Shown: positions 26,801-60,752 of the stretch, piece after piece
How the letters are laid out: every line of letters starts with the position of its first letter
Numbering within the stretch: position 1 is the first letter of the stretch
NCBI RefSeq assembly: GCF_031877795.1
Contig: NC_133932.1
Span: forward strand, 41,019,680 to 41,083,679
DNA: 64,000 nt
Reading direction: 5' to 3'
Source of the DNA: Strix aluco
Taxonomy: Eukaryota; Chordata; Aves; Strigiformes; Strigidae
Notes under the pieces: generated by a model
Told to the model about the DNA's origin: nothing
Databases searched by the model: none
The model's input: only the letters and a program-made list of their open reading frames with translations
Position numbers and translations under genes: made by a program

Positions 26801-29039
26801 TCATTTAAGCAAAGCAGCACCATTTTTATACTACTTTGAAAGTCCTTCTTCCAACTAGAAGGGCACAGATTCAGGATACTTTGTCTATAGAATCAAAAAG
26901 TTACCTACCATATAAATTCAGGAAACTTGGGGAATTTTCTGTCACTAGATACTTCTCACTTTCTAGTGACCTTTCTCTAAATACTTCTTACTTATGTAGC
27001 TACCAACATGACTACTTCTAAAATATAACCGCTAGTAGGACTTCACTTTTCCCAAAAAAGTGAAGAGAGGAAAACTTAAAAATCAAATGCTCTCTTAAAT
27101 ATATTTACGGATGAACTGAAATTAAACTCAGAAACATGCGACTATTCCTTCTCCCCATTTATGGGATCCCTTTGTTGTCAAGCTCCTCCAGGACAGTTCT
27201 CAGATCCACACAGTTCAGTAGCAAATGTTGCTATTTATTTCTAACTCCCTATTATCTTGCTTCAACTTTTTACTTTTAAACACCCGTTTGTATCTCTGGT
27301 TTAATCCATCCCCTAATAATGCCTTTTTTCTATTAGTATGTTCCTTTCAAAAATCCTTGCAATAAATGCCACATCTTTGGCCATTTTCATCCTTTTACAC
27401 TTTGATCTTTAATTTGCCTGCTACTATAATTTGTAGCCACACGCAAATCAGAATCACTTGCAGTATGGCTCAGCTGCGGAGCTCAAGGGCCCCAAGACTG
27501 CGGTTCCTTGGGAAGCGAGCTAGTCCCCTCTGTTCAGTTTAGGACTCCCGCCTCCCCCCGCCCTGCCCAATTGCTAACGCTTGGAAATATCCAGAAGATT
27601 ACAAAAGTTTCACTTGCATTATGCGCTTCATAATTTAAGAAGCTGAAGCGCTTCATAATAACTACAATTGATAAAATATTAACTTGTGCTTTTTTAATAA
27701 AATGAAACAAAAGCATTCTAAATCATAGCAGCTTATAGATCAAAACTGTCCATCGGTTAGGAGCATAGTGTAATTAAATATGAAAACTGCAAAATATTAA
27801 AGCCCTGCAGCAATTCAAATTCATGACAAAACCTTCATGCACAATGAGCAATACTGCCTGATGCTCTACTGATTTGGTCTACTTGTTCATTGACAAAATA
27901 CAAGTTTTATTCCTTGGGAATATCCTCTTTTCCAAAGGGGGAGGAAGGGTACAAAGCCCTTTTGATTAGCGCACAGTAGCTCTTTCCCTAGTTAGCAATA
28001 TTCTTTTACAGCACTGAGAAACGAGGACTTTTTGTTTACCATTAGTTGAGGTAAGTTATCTTGTTTTTATTTGGGTTTAAGACTACTGTAAAGGAGTAGT
28101 TTTTCAGTTGCAGCATGGTTTGTCAAGATTACAATATTTATGACTGCATAAAATACATAAGTAAAAAATAATGATTTGTAGAGTTTGTTATCAAGAGCTG
28201 AGACTTACATCTTTACAGAACTGCAAATACTGGCTTCCTAACTGCTAGTTGATAATTTTGCTGGCAAGAGCATTTGTTATGATTTCCTTTAATCTCTATA
28301 CCCTTTTGTCCAACTGTTGTAAGAACTAGCAAGAAAGTCATTTATAACTATGGTTAAACTGTTGTAACAGCATTAGACAAGCTGTACTGATTCTTCATTA
28401 AAAACACCCTTCGTTTGAAGCTGCAATGTAAGAGGCAATTCTTTTTCTTCAGAAGAAACTATTAGCATGCTCTGTGCCTTTAACACTTCACATTGATTAC
28501 AAAAAATTTAACAATGCAATCACTAACATACCCCACTAATGAGAAATTATGAGAAACTGTTTGATGCAGAACCTTCTGCATCAGTCAACTCCGATCGATA
28601 AGAAAGCTATCAATTTTGAAATTTAGATTTAATGCATTTTCAAGAAGCTAATGAGAAAGGAGCAACTTAAAATAAATACCATCATTAAAACTGCAAACTG
28701 TTACAATGATATATTATAAACTTGTCCTAAATAAACCTAGTGCTTCAAAAATTTACCAGTGAATTCGTATTACAAAATATGTGAAAATACAACAGAATAC
28801 CACAAAACAACGTCCTTTTTTGGGGTCAACAATGACTCCAAGATGATTCAGTCTTAGCTTTTTAAATTGTTAATAGAACATAATGTAATATATAAGTTGC
28901 AATTTGGTTGAATTCTAGAGAATATCCCCACCCAAACTCAAATTCACCTTTTTCATTCCTCTTCTAAAACTAGTGCCAAACTTCCTGTCAAAGCCGGTAT
29001 TTTCTTGAAGAGCTTTAAAGTTTAGCCATTACTTATTTT
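26801..29039. other. intergenic region, AT-rich part downstream of KDM6A
   Basis: Strongly AT-rich sequence beyond the probable KDM6A 3' end. Includes two copies of GCGCTTCATAAT (27623 and 27649) and a perfect 10-bp-arm inverted repeat at 28562-28583. No coding sequence recognised. Part of it could be an extended KDM6A 3' UTR. Confidence 0.55.
28562..28583. repeat. perfect inverted repeat, 10-bp arms
   Basis: TGATGCAGAA, a CC spacer, then TTCTGCATCA. The arms pair perfectly, so the site is a near-perfect palindrome in the AT-rich intergenic DNA. Confidence 0.9.
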
Positions 29040-30258
29040 CTACTACTACATTTTGGCAGCAACTATTTATTGGTCTGTTATTGCAAAAAGTGCAATTTAA
29101 CAATAAACCAGTCTGAAGATCATTCTATGTCTTGAGGATACATACCATATATTTCTTTAAAAATAATCATACTTTTGTAAGCAATACTTTACAGTAGACA
29201 CCTCAAATCTACCATAGATGTAAAACTTAAAATGAGAAAAATTTAGTCTCTAAATCTTTATACACATATTTATATTCGAGTTTCTATATATATTATATAT
29301 ATACACAAGCACAAGAGTATATATAAAATATATATAATCAGATTCAAAAAAAGAACAAAAACTGGGCACTGTACATAAAATCTTTTTAAAACTCAAACAA
29401 TAGAAAAACTTTAAACATTAAACAATTTTAATAAAAGTTTCTGTACAATGCTAAGCAGTTTTATTTACATATAGAAAATGTAATAGGAGTAGTGTTTGAA
29501 ATTACAGAACTCCTTAAAATTTCAATGGCAGGTAATCTGGAAAAAATAACAGCATTCCATTCACAAATATTTTCAAGCAATAAATATGTATTTATAAATA
29601 GTGTAAATTTACATCAAGATTAGAAACAAAAATCACAAATCTGAAGTTTATTCCTTAAGTCTATGTGCAACCCATTTATCTTTGTGACTTGGCTGTTAAT
29701 TGTTTTAAATTTTATTTAGGAACCAAAAGTGTAACCGTCATGGTTTCAAAACAAGACAGAAAAACGTAAAAGCAGTAAAAAATTTATATCACCTAACTCT
29801 TCACATTAAAAAAAAAAAAAAAAAAAGTTGCCCAAAGAAAGACTTAAAATTTCTAACTACCTTACAAAGAAATGACCAGCTAAGCTAGTACTTTTTCCAA
29901 GGGAAATTCTGAAGGGGAAAAATGGATGAAACCAACTCATCAGCCCAGAAACAGAGAAATACAAAAGAGGTGGTCTTCAAGTCAGTAGTCTGTATAATGT
30001 TGCCAGTTTTGTCAGATATATACAAAACATGGAATTATTTTTTTGAAGTACAGCTGGATGAGCTTTATTTGTTTTGAGTTCTGGAGTAGGAGGCAGTGCT
30101 CTCTCCTGTCCAGTTGGTTGACACTCCGCACTTGGAAGGTTGCATAGACACAGCTTTCAGCCAGCAGCCTTACGGGATAGCTACAAAAATCAGTGGTGCA
30201 GAACTGGGTCACTTCCTGAATATCAGAAAAGTTTTCATTTAATGTCCATGAAAAAATG
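29040..30258 (-). other. KDM6A: KDM6A 3' UTR, probable extent
   Basis: Sequence following the KDM6A stop codon, read on the - strand. Candidate AATAAA signals on this strand lie at 30064-30069, 29711-29716, 29647-29652, 29460-29465 and 29066-29071. I set the end near the last of these, giving about 1.2 kb, without proof of which is used. It contains a 19-base A run (29808-29826), which is U19 in the RNA, and AT-rich dinucleotide stretches near 29285-29340. Confidence 0.4.
30064..30069 (-). terminator. candidate proximal poly(A) signal
   Basis: AATAAA on the - strand, about 190 nt after the KDM6A stop codon. It could give a short 3' UTR; competing signals lie farther downstream. Confidence 0.35.
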
Positions 30259-30288
30259 TCAAGATGAGGAGGATGGCAATGGAGGAGC
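30259..30288 (-). CDS. KDM6A: KDM6A exon 29, coding part
   Basis: Thirty coding bases after the acceptor CTTTTTCAG give APPLPSSSS and the stop codon (TCA on the + strand at 30259-30261). The human C-terminus is APPLPSASS. Starts in phase 0. Confidence 0.96.
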   Translation of the reverse strand, partial: APPLPSSSS

Positions 30289-50965
<20,677 letters not shown>

Positions 50966-51095
50966 ATAAATACTAGGTGTAGGTGGATTCAACTTGTCCT
51001 TTGGCAAGGGAGGGTATGGTGGAGGCGGTGGTCGTGGAGGTGGGCATTTATCCAATAGAATACTACTGTTAGATAAGCCATTTTTACCCAGATTC
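50966..51095 (-). CDS. KDM6A: KDM6A exon 18
   Basis: This 130-nt exon completes Arg901 and encodes residues 902-944, [17 protein letters not shown] then a proline-rich run and [15 protein letters not shown]. Acceptor TTTCCTTTTAG, donor TAT|GTAAGT in phase 0. It is the linker upstream of the catalytic region. The run reads [12 protein letters not shown] where the human protein, as I remember it, has PPPRPPSSPYPP. Confidence 0.95.
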
Positions 51096-54000
51096 CTAAA
51101 AGGAAAAAAGAGCTGCCTCTGTCAATACTTGACAAATAAAATAAATATGTATTAGTGTCATCTCTTCTGCAAAATAATGATGTATAAGGAGAAACCATAG
51201 TTCAAGATGCACATAAAGCTCATATATTTTAATCAAGAATTCTCACTGTATAATTTATTATTAAAAATAATTCCCACTTTGCCTGCCCAATCTGCACCAT
51301 CACCACTATTAGTGAAAAATATAGCCATTTTAAATAAAAGCAAGTATGACTCATTTGACAAAATTTAACAGAGAAAGCAGGTTTCAACTAGAAATAGAGG
51401 AGAACCTTATTAGGTCGGCACTGGCTGGTGGATGATCAATTCATAGCAGTTGAGACAATGCAGTCTGGTAATGCGGTGCATAGCGCTGTGGCAGAGCACA
51501 AAGTCAGAAAATGACAATGCCTCAGCCAAGAAACTGCTGAGTCACAAAAAACAACTACAATTACACTAACAACACTAAATTGAACAACCACCTTCCCCCT
51601 CTCTGATTTACGCATTTTGAAGCCAGAAGGAGCCACTGCTGCAGATTCTGTTTGTTTGAGCAACAGAGGAAAGGATCTACCCTGAATGAGTTGCTGTGTC
51701 AACACCTGTAGGTGTACTTAAGTGAGAACCTCACTTGTTTTATTTGCAGTCTTTCTCTGGAGATTTCCAGACACGGATAATCCACTGTATGTGTGTTAAC
51801 AATTCCTATAATGAACGACCTGAAAAATCTGCATTCTGAACTTAGTCTATATTCAATTTCCAGTCACTATCACCAAGAAAGTATTTATTAACAAAAGCAT
51901 CCCTTAAATTTTTGTTTGTTAAAAATGACTCAACTACTTCAACATTCTTCCAACTAAACAGTTTCGATCCTTCTTCCAACCTCACTCGATTCACTAACGG
52001 TTGTTACCACCTCTCAACACCCCACCCACAAAATGGGATGTTTCTAATGCATAATTTAGTCATTTATCTTCATAAAACTCATGGCTCATAAAAAAGTTGT
52101 TCTGGTAACAACAGTCTGCAGCAGAAAACACAGCTGACAGATTACACTCCCAGCAATAGAGCTTGTCTCTAAAACACGGAAACTGTCATACCAGCACTGA
52201 GAAACGTTATAGAGCTGGATGCTGGCATGTGAGAGCACTGCTTCAAATCAGACTACCACAAACTACGAGTAAGATGGACCTGGGGCTTGAGATCAGATCA
52301 GCCTGACTGTTATGACAAACACTTTAAAGAAAATGAGCAAACATCTCATGTATCCCAGGCTGCAAAGATAAGCATCAAGTCAGTCATCCAGTTCAGAACT
52401 TATGCCAGCCTAACTCAAACATTGCTCTCTGACAGAAGATCAGAGCAATACATAGACATATTTAACAACTGTCTCCAAAGCACGCCTGTTAAAATACAAA
52501 CACAGCTTATTCCTTGTGCTAGGTGAGTCTAATGCCAGAATAGATTGCAACTTCAAAGAAACTGGAAAAGCAACACAGAAGCTTTGATTCAGCATCATCC
52601 AACTTGGCAAGAAACTTACTGGCCAGTGCTTAATGTCTGATGTAGTTCTTGCAAATACCCTATTGTCCCCCACACCCAAAAAGCAAAAAAACCCCATGGC
52701 AATATAAAATCACCATCACCCAGAGAAATTTATCAACTATGGCTGCATGAATCTGAGATTCAGACCATCTATACAAAGTGAAACTATAATCTGAATAGCA
52801 GGTATTAGAAGTGACTATAATCTTCGCATTGCAAAACTGAAAGATAAAACCAAGAAAAGCAAATACATAGTATGAAAAATCAAAGAGAACTTTGAGAAAA
52901 TTCAGTTTGCATTCATAAAGAGTTCTCAGGCAGTTCCTGAGGCAAAGGAGATGAGAAAGACTGAACCTGAAGACAAAGAAAGGGACATTGCTCAGAACTA
53001 GCATGACTTAAGCTACTGTAGTCACAACAAGATAATCACCACAGTGAAAGCTCGGTAAAACCAGGGTGCGTGGGGTCTTCAGGGAAGGGGGGCAATAGAG
53101 AAAGGAGGAACTCCTATACACTTGGAGAAGCTCCTGTACACTTTGAGAAACCACAGGTCTGAAAATGCAAAGGAGATAGATAAGACAGCAGACAGTGCAG
53201 AGGAAAAGATCAGATGAACAGAGGTATCTCATAAAGTCAGCACTTAAAGCTGATACTACCAAATGTATGCCAGTTTCCTATTAAATTACTAAAACCCTGT
53301 GTGGAAATTTCAAGCGAGGAAATGGGCCAATGAAAAGCAAAGCTGAGATAGGAAAACGCTCGTAATTCACGTGGCACAGGAAACAGATGGGCAGAATATT
53401 TAAAGTTGTCTTTAACAGACCAGTTTCACTTTTTTTTTTTTTACTATGAATAACTTACTATTAATAACAATGCAAGAGAGCTATTAAAGAATAACACTGT
53501 AATTGACAGTGTGCAAAACAGAGCAACAGAAATTATAAGAGACACTACAGAAGTATTAAAAAGATTTGCTACTGGCACCTGAAATGAAGCCACGTGAGTA
53601 TCCACTGCCAGTTTCTCCACCTCTGGAAATACAGAACTATGGCCAGCACAGGGAAAGTGAAAGGCCCTTTCTGACCACAGCAGCCGTGAGGAAAATCTCA
53701 CACATCTCTGTTTCAAAAGTGCATTTTTTGTGAGAGGATTTCATACTGGCTGAAAGAAGCAACAGATGCAATGCTCAAGAAAAAACAACCCTGATTTAGG
53801 CCTCAAAAAGAAACTAGATGCCCAAACAGTCACCCACAATGCGGTGATGGAGGAATGAAGAGAAGAACAGGCTTCATTCATTTAAATTGACCTTCCAGAG
53901 GGAGTTAGTTGGCTTTTCGTAGACTGTGCAGGCAGGAGTGGGAAGAGAAGGCAAGGAGCAGCTGTCAGCCTCAGAAAGTTAAGGAAGGAGGTGCACAACT

Positions 54001-57000
54001 GATGTGCAGCATTGTCCTGAGTCAAAGCTGCAGCTCTCAGTCCACTGCAATTTGCTCGACGGGTAAAAGCAACAACAACTCATGCAACCGCTTTACCCTG
54101 ATGACCAACCTGCCATGCTTATGAGTGACACCAACCACTATGGATGAAACAGGTGCCTAGATTTCATGTAAGGGATTTCTTGAATAATCAATCACCAGAG
54201 TCATTAAAAGACCCCTTTTTTCCATTTTACTGCTTTCTAGGATGCATTCCCACACCTTCCTAAAACAGTTTACAGCCTTCAGTCTTAGAGAACAACTTTC
54301 CCTCTGCCTGTATCAAAACACAGTTAACAAAAAGCAGATGTGTGACACAGTTTGCTTCCCAACAGTCACCTGTCCTCTTCATTATATAGCACTCACTCCC
54401 CAGTCTGTGCTTTTAGCAAATATTAACACAAATAATTTAATGTTATCTAGGGAATTCTTAACAAATGGAGACTGGTAGCTCAGCCTGAAACGATGCCTTC
54501 ATCCATCTACCACACTTCTTCCCTTGAGTTTTCACTGCATGGACAACCCAGTAGCTTGTTCTGCAGCTGGGACATCCCTGCCCTACAGGAAGATGGACTC
54601 TAGCCTTAGAGACTCTCCTGTCAGAGCCCTATGTCACTATCAAAAACTAAATAGAACAAGACCAAAATCTGATCCCAAGGCAACATCACTGCAACACTTA
54701 CAGTTACATGAAATTTATCATGTAGTTTTTATACACTTCATAGGTACTGTATTGACTTTGCTCATACTAGTTGACTAAAAAAAGACATCATTAAAGTGTA
54801 AAACCAACTGTGTTACACAACTCTATGAATTTTAACTCTTATTTTAGGATACAAACTCCCAACTACATCAAGAATATTGAAGTTAACATGACAACACTTT
54901 CCAAGAACCAGGAATCATTATAAATAATTACTATCCCTCACATTTATTAATCACCTCAATAATTTTATTATTTTGCTCAAGCCTAATGTCAGACTGAGAG
55001 GATTACGCCTATTTCTCAGAAAGCAGTTCCACAGTGCTTTCCAAGTCTTCTGGAATTTTTTCTGTTTTCTAATAAATATAAAAAAAAATATCTGAATGAA
55101 TGATAAACAACAATTCTCTGGCCTGCTCTTTCAGAGCTCATGGATGTAATTTATCCAGGTCTCTGTTTTAAAAATGCCAAATTTAAGTATAACTATTGTT
55201 TAAACTTCTCCTTGATTACTGTGAAAACAAAAAGTATGTTATCGTACATCCCATGATGTGAACATCATATCCGCCTTTTTCCCAAGCACAGAACAAAAAT
55301 ATTTACTGAACTCTCTTGCCTCTATCGACTATTCTAATAGCTCTGTGTAGTCAAGAAACACAAAACCCACTAATGCTTCACATTATTCATTCTTGGCTAT
55401 AGTTTTCCAAACTTCATTTCTGAGTTTTCTAGAACCTTTATCTTCAGTGCTTTTAAAAATATTTGCCCTTTTTGTTTTTAATTGGGAGACTGTGACTTTT
55501 TGATAACAATGAAAAGTTCCTAAACAATTTCCAGTTATCTATACATTTGGATTTTAGGTACACTTTACAGGCCAAACCAGGATAAGTAACAATCATTTAG
55601 ACTTAAGTAGTTATTTTTGTTGTGAAGTCAAAGTGAATTATTATTTGAGGATTAGCTGCATGAGAATTAACAAGGTTTTACTGCTCAAGAGATTATAGTT
55701 ATTCTGAAGAACAAAATTAATACCCTCTTCCCAAATAAAAATCACATTTAACATGAACATAAGGAACTGTGGATTTATGTGATAGTCTATATCAAATCTA
55801 TGAGAATTAATTAATCTACAAAGAAGAATGAACAAAACATTTTAAAAATGTGCCTGCTGAAGGCATCGGTTGAAGTACTGGGATGCACAGCACTTACTCG
55901 ACCCAGTTCTGATTCAAAACAGAAATATGCAGTCTTTCTTAACAATTGATACAATTAATTGCTTTCATACTCAAAGTTATTACAAAACCACAGAAAAATG
56001 TCTGTCAACAGCCATCACCCTAGGAAGGAGGCGGTTATTCACAATGCCTAACTTGCACTCTCCGAGGTTCACCTCCCCAAGCTCCTTCTGTAGCTGGTAG
56101 AGAGAGATGCGCTCTCAGAGAGGAATATAAGTAAGTCAAGCCAAGCTTACATTATGGTTAAATGCAAGTAATGCCAGATAATTATACAACCTGTTTATCA
56201 TGCAGTTCTCCACCCCAGCCTTTCACAACCAGGTACTAGCTGGCAATACTCCCAGAGATCTTTCTTTTTAAACCTACAGAAAAACCTACAATAGAATTGT
56301 GGATTTTCTCATTATGCAAATATATTTCTAATAATTTTTGAATTCTGTTCTGGTTTTGACCTCAATAGTATAGGTTGGCAGTGAATTTCATAGGTTAATT
56401 ATATAAGAAGTAATGTTCCTTTTTACGTTAATGACTTTTACATCTTTCCTTTCATTTGCTAATCACCTTGTTCTTAAGTTGTAAGACAAACAGAATCACA
56501 TTAATGACTTATGTAAGAAAAGCACTGCACAAGCGGTACTGAACTTTTTCATATGCTTGCCTTTCCCCTAAACTATACACCTTTTCTATGTGTTTTTTTT
56601 TTTTTAATTTTCAGATAATTCTGCTTCCCATCTGCAGATTTCTGTATTTGCCTTTTGAAACAAAATGGAATATCTTACTCTAAGCAGGGTTTAGCTTGTG
56701 AAATCACAATATTTCAAATTTTATTCTTAAAACTTTTGCTATGGTGAAGTTGACTTGCCAGAAGTAATGTGCCTTTAGAGCAACTAAACAATTTTGCCTT
56801 CAAGCCAAAAAGTCCTTTGCTTACCGACAAAGAAACCTCCCAATAAAACAAGAGTTGCTTTTGTTGTTTTTAAGTACAAAACACAAACTTAATCTGGCTC
56901 CTTCCTCGGCAAAGTACTTCCTCTCAAATAGATTTAGGCTCTTTGCCTCTCAACTGCACAGTTCCCAAAGCAGTGATTCAGTAATTGATTTCACAAAAGC

Positions 57001-58535
57001 AGGCTTAATTGCCAGGGAGCAGCACCTTCAGAAAGATCAGCCCAAGTTTGTTTCTGCCCCAGGCTTCAACACAGAGCCCACCGCGAAACGAGACATCTGC
57101 CCACTCTAGCCTCTGCATTGCTTCTCCCACTCCTCCTCATGAAGCTTATTTCCTACGCTTGTGTCATGCTGGCCATTTATCAGAACCTTTTCCAGACTGT
57201 CGAGTCCAGACCATCTTCTGTTCCTATACATCTATAATTTTATAAGGTCCCTCGAGAAGCAGCTAATCTCTCCAGGTCTCCTGTCACTTTTTTTTCTCAG
57301 TGGATTGCTCTCTACTCGTTCTCTTTGCACACTAAGCAAAAAGAACTATAAAAAGATATGTTTGCCCCTTTTAATATGTGTTACCATCAAGCCTACACCT
57401 CTCATTTGCCTTCCTCAATTAAGCCAAATTGGTAAAGCTTTCAAGTTCAGAAATGCCTTACAGTTTTCTAATTAGTCTTTCCATATATCACCATAAAAAT
57501 GCCATCAACAACTTTCAGCTGACACGAAGTTGCCCAGTTATCCAGCTGGGCTCTTTAGAACTGTCTGAGGACTTCTTGCACAGACTTCTCTAAGTCATTA
57601 GCAAACAAAAGTTTTGTTCGGAGCTTTGCCTGTTCTTTCAAGGCTGTGAACAGGTTTTAATAAATAATGATTAAACCCCCCCCCCCAAACACTAAGCTAT
57701 TTCTTATTTCTTTTAAGAGAAACAAAACAAGTCAGGAACTTAAAGGACTCACATCAGTTTCAGAAAGGGCAGGTGATTGACTCTCTTAACTGAGATGGAT
57801 ACTGGATTTTTAACATCACTCCTCCAGGATGTTAATTAGATGCATGCGCCGGTTGAAACACAGAGCTAGAAATTCGCTGGTTTCATTTCAGCAGAAATAA
57901 ACAGCTTGAGTATTAAATCTCAAGTCTTCTGATAACGTTTCATTAATTCTCCTTTCACAAGGATTGTTCACAGGGAAAAGATACTTACATTTCTAAGAGT
58001 ACAGAAAAGAGCTTCTGATAACAGCCTTTTTAAGGAGAACTGACACACAGCTAGACAAAAGCAGCACGCTCTTCTTTTTTCCCCATGTATTAACAATCAG
58101 CTTTTCTAATAACAAACTCAGAGCAGTTATTCCTAGTGTATTTTCTTCTTTTAATCACATGGTTTTAACTTACGCTCAAAATTACTTGGGTTTTATGGTG
58201 GTTTTTTTTTTAATGACCTCAACGGGATTTTCTCTAGGGATCTAAGGAAGGATAATTAATTTAATAATACACTCTTTTATCTGTTATTTTGCTCAGAGGC
58301 TTAAAGAAATTTAGTTTGCTATGTAGACAGTTTACTCTATCAAACATAATAATTTAGTTGTTTTATAATCACCTTAAAATTTACTGTTGCACTCAGTTTT
58401 ACTGGTAAGGAAGGCCAGCCAAATCACACTCAGCTTCCCAGAATCACCTCCTCATTTCTCTTTCATCAGTACACTCCAACAGCAGTTTAACAAGATGAGC
58501 ACATTTGTTACCCTACTGTTCTCCAGAACAGCATC

Positions 58536-58791
58536 TTAATGAGATTTGCATATTTTAGTCAATAGCTCAGCTACTGCATTTCTAAATTCCTTGTAGCTTT
58601 TCAATGAACATTGTCTAGCCCTGCAAGGGAAGCTCCTGGTAGAAGTATCAATTGCCATGCCTGCACCTTCTGTGTGACCCCTTCTCAGCCTCCTAAACAA
58701 CCTCATTTCATCACATGAATAGAATAGGTCTCTGTTAAATATTTCCTCAACATTCTCACCGAGGAAGATGGATATAAAGAAACTTTTCAGC
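58536..58791 (-). CDS. proposed last exon of the nested gene
   Basis: Open frame of 84 codons and TAA (TTA on + at 58536-58538). Acceptor ATTGCAGAG; using the second AG gives phase 2, matching the preceding donor. The product starts LKSFFISIFLGENVEEIFN and ends SYKEFRNAVAELLTKICKSH. Charge content and codon pattern look coding. A possible poly(A) signal ATTAAA (- strand) lies at 58260-58265. Family not recognised. Confidence 0.42.
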
Positions 58792-59141
58792 CTCTGCAAT
58801 GATCTTGCCCTACTTAAGCACTCACTTTAGTCTTTGGCAAAACAAAACATTTACCACCTCTGTTCCTACAGACCAGACAACCTATTCACATATAATAAAA
58901 AGAGAATCAAATGGAGTTTTCTACTTGGCATGTGTTTTACTTTTTATGATACAAAGTAACTCCTTTCACCTAATGGCTTCACTTGAGCAGCTTTTATTAA
59001 GACAACACCTGTTTACATAAAGCAGCACTGCAATCTCCCAGCATTTATTTTTGCCTACTTCCATTTTCACTTTATTGTAATGCATGATTTCTGAACCCCT
59101 TTTCTAATAATTGCTTTTACTTTAAAACCCACCAAACTTAC

Positions 59142-59395
59142 ACATCTCTGATGTTTCTTTGTTCCTTAACAACAAGCAAAATCCTAGCAACATTAACAAA
59201 CAAGTAATTTTTTGATGGTATTACTATGTTGCTTCCTGATAAAATTCCTCCTGTGAGATGAGGAACTTCATTATACTGCAGTTCACTATCCTGTAGTAGG
59301 TTAACTACAGTTACATTGTGAATCAACTTCTGTGCATTACTTAATCCCAAACTGCTAACAATTTCAGGTCTTTTGTGCTCCAAGCAGAAATAAAA
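59142..59395 (-). CDS. proposed penultimate exon of the nested gene
   Basis: A 254-nt stretch (84 codons plus two bases) between ACCCTACAG and a strong donor GATGT|GTAAGT. It is open in the frame set by the upstream exon, begins FYFCLEHKRPEIVSSLG and ends VVKEQRNIRD. Many codons start with G or A, as in real coding DNA. This is the most coding-like of the set. Confidence 0.45.
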
Positions 59396-60752
59396 CTGTA
59401 GGGTCTAAAAGACGTAAAAAATGCTTTCTCTTAGACTTTTTTTAAAGCTGTAAGCATTTGAAAAAAAGATTATTTAACAAATAGACTTCTGAGGAATTTA
59501 ACTGTGACTTACAAGTAACATAAACAGTCTGGGGTTTTGAAGTAAGCATACAGTAAACAGAGCCAAATGCAGAATAATGAGGAAAATCAAAATTATTAAT
59601 CTAGACCTCCAGCTAAAAAAAGCAAGTTACATCCACCTGTTTCTAACCGAAAAACTGTCTTTCTTTCCCTAGAGAACACCAGCAGGACAATAGGGCAACA
59701 GACTGTATCAAGTAAGTATTGTCAGACAGCAAGAAAAATATTACAGAATATAATTATCCACATTAGAGATGAAGCTGGAATGTCTTTCTGAACGTATGAA
59801 ATGAAATAAGGGTATGTATGTAACAATGGCAAATATGAATATATTTAAGGTCCAATCCAGTGTAGCTCCAATATATAAAACATAGTACTACAGGACAATT
59901 CCCCTCTCCCTGTGCATGAAGCTTATTCTAGCATAGGTGTTTGGGTTTTTGATTGTTTAAGGGAAAAAAAATATCAAGTAATTATTTTCAGGTTTTCTAT
60001 TGTGGACAGCTTTTCTTCAGTTTTTACAGAAATTCTAAAAATCAGCATTTTTGGTCACAAATTCACTTTTGAACCTCAAGATATCGCTTACAGAGATAGT
60101 GCCCAAATGTAATCCGTACTATGGGAAGTACTTTCAATTCTTTGCTTTTGCATTACCTTACACTGTTTTAAAATAAAGGTTAACATGCACTTGAAGTTCA
60201 TAGTATCTGATATATTAGTTTATAAACATCTTCTATTCTACTATGTATAAAGGTTGACTTATTTCGTAAATAAGCAGGGCTTTCGGCAGAATATCTTTCA
60301 GTATTCTCCCCTCTAGACATTTTTTCCTAAGTTAATAATGCAAACAGTATCTATGACAAGGATGTTCTCCCCAGAGCTCTGCTCCTGAGCTGTCACACGC
60401 ATGCATGCATACTTTCAAACTCTACACATTTTAAAACAAAGCAAGGGCTAATCAACTAGTTAACTACATAGCTGGCATACCCTTGTCCTCAAATGTATGC
60501 ATGTAAACTGTACCACATATAAGGATGGCAGGAAAAAGAGCTATTAATATATTATACAGTGGTTATTTATATGGCGTTATTATTTCTATAAAAAAAACCA
60601 TGTAGACAGAACCTTTTCCCTAACAGATAACCAGCCCTAGCACAGGTCAGAAACAGTAATAACGAGCAAAACACAATTTTCACAAATGGGAAACTGTCTT
60701 GTCTGACTGTCCTTACACTTTAGGCTTACCCTGCAAATGTTGCAATTGTTAC

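Noticed and set aside
27617..27660. Repeated GCGCTTCATAAT with a small hairpin
   Set aside because: Two 12-base copies 26 bases apart with a six-base stem; too short to separate from chance in AT-rich DNA.
52660..53004. 114-codon open frame on the - strand in intron 17
   Set aside because: Extremely Phe/Leu/Cys-rich with little charge, as expected from translating AT-rich noncoding DNA.
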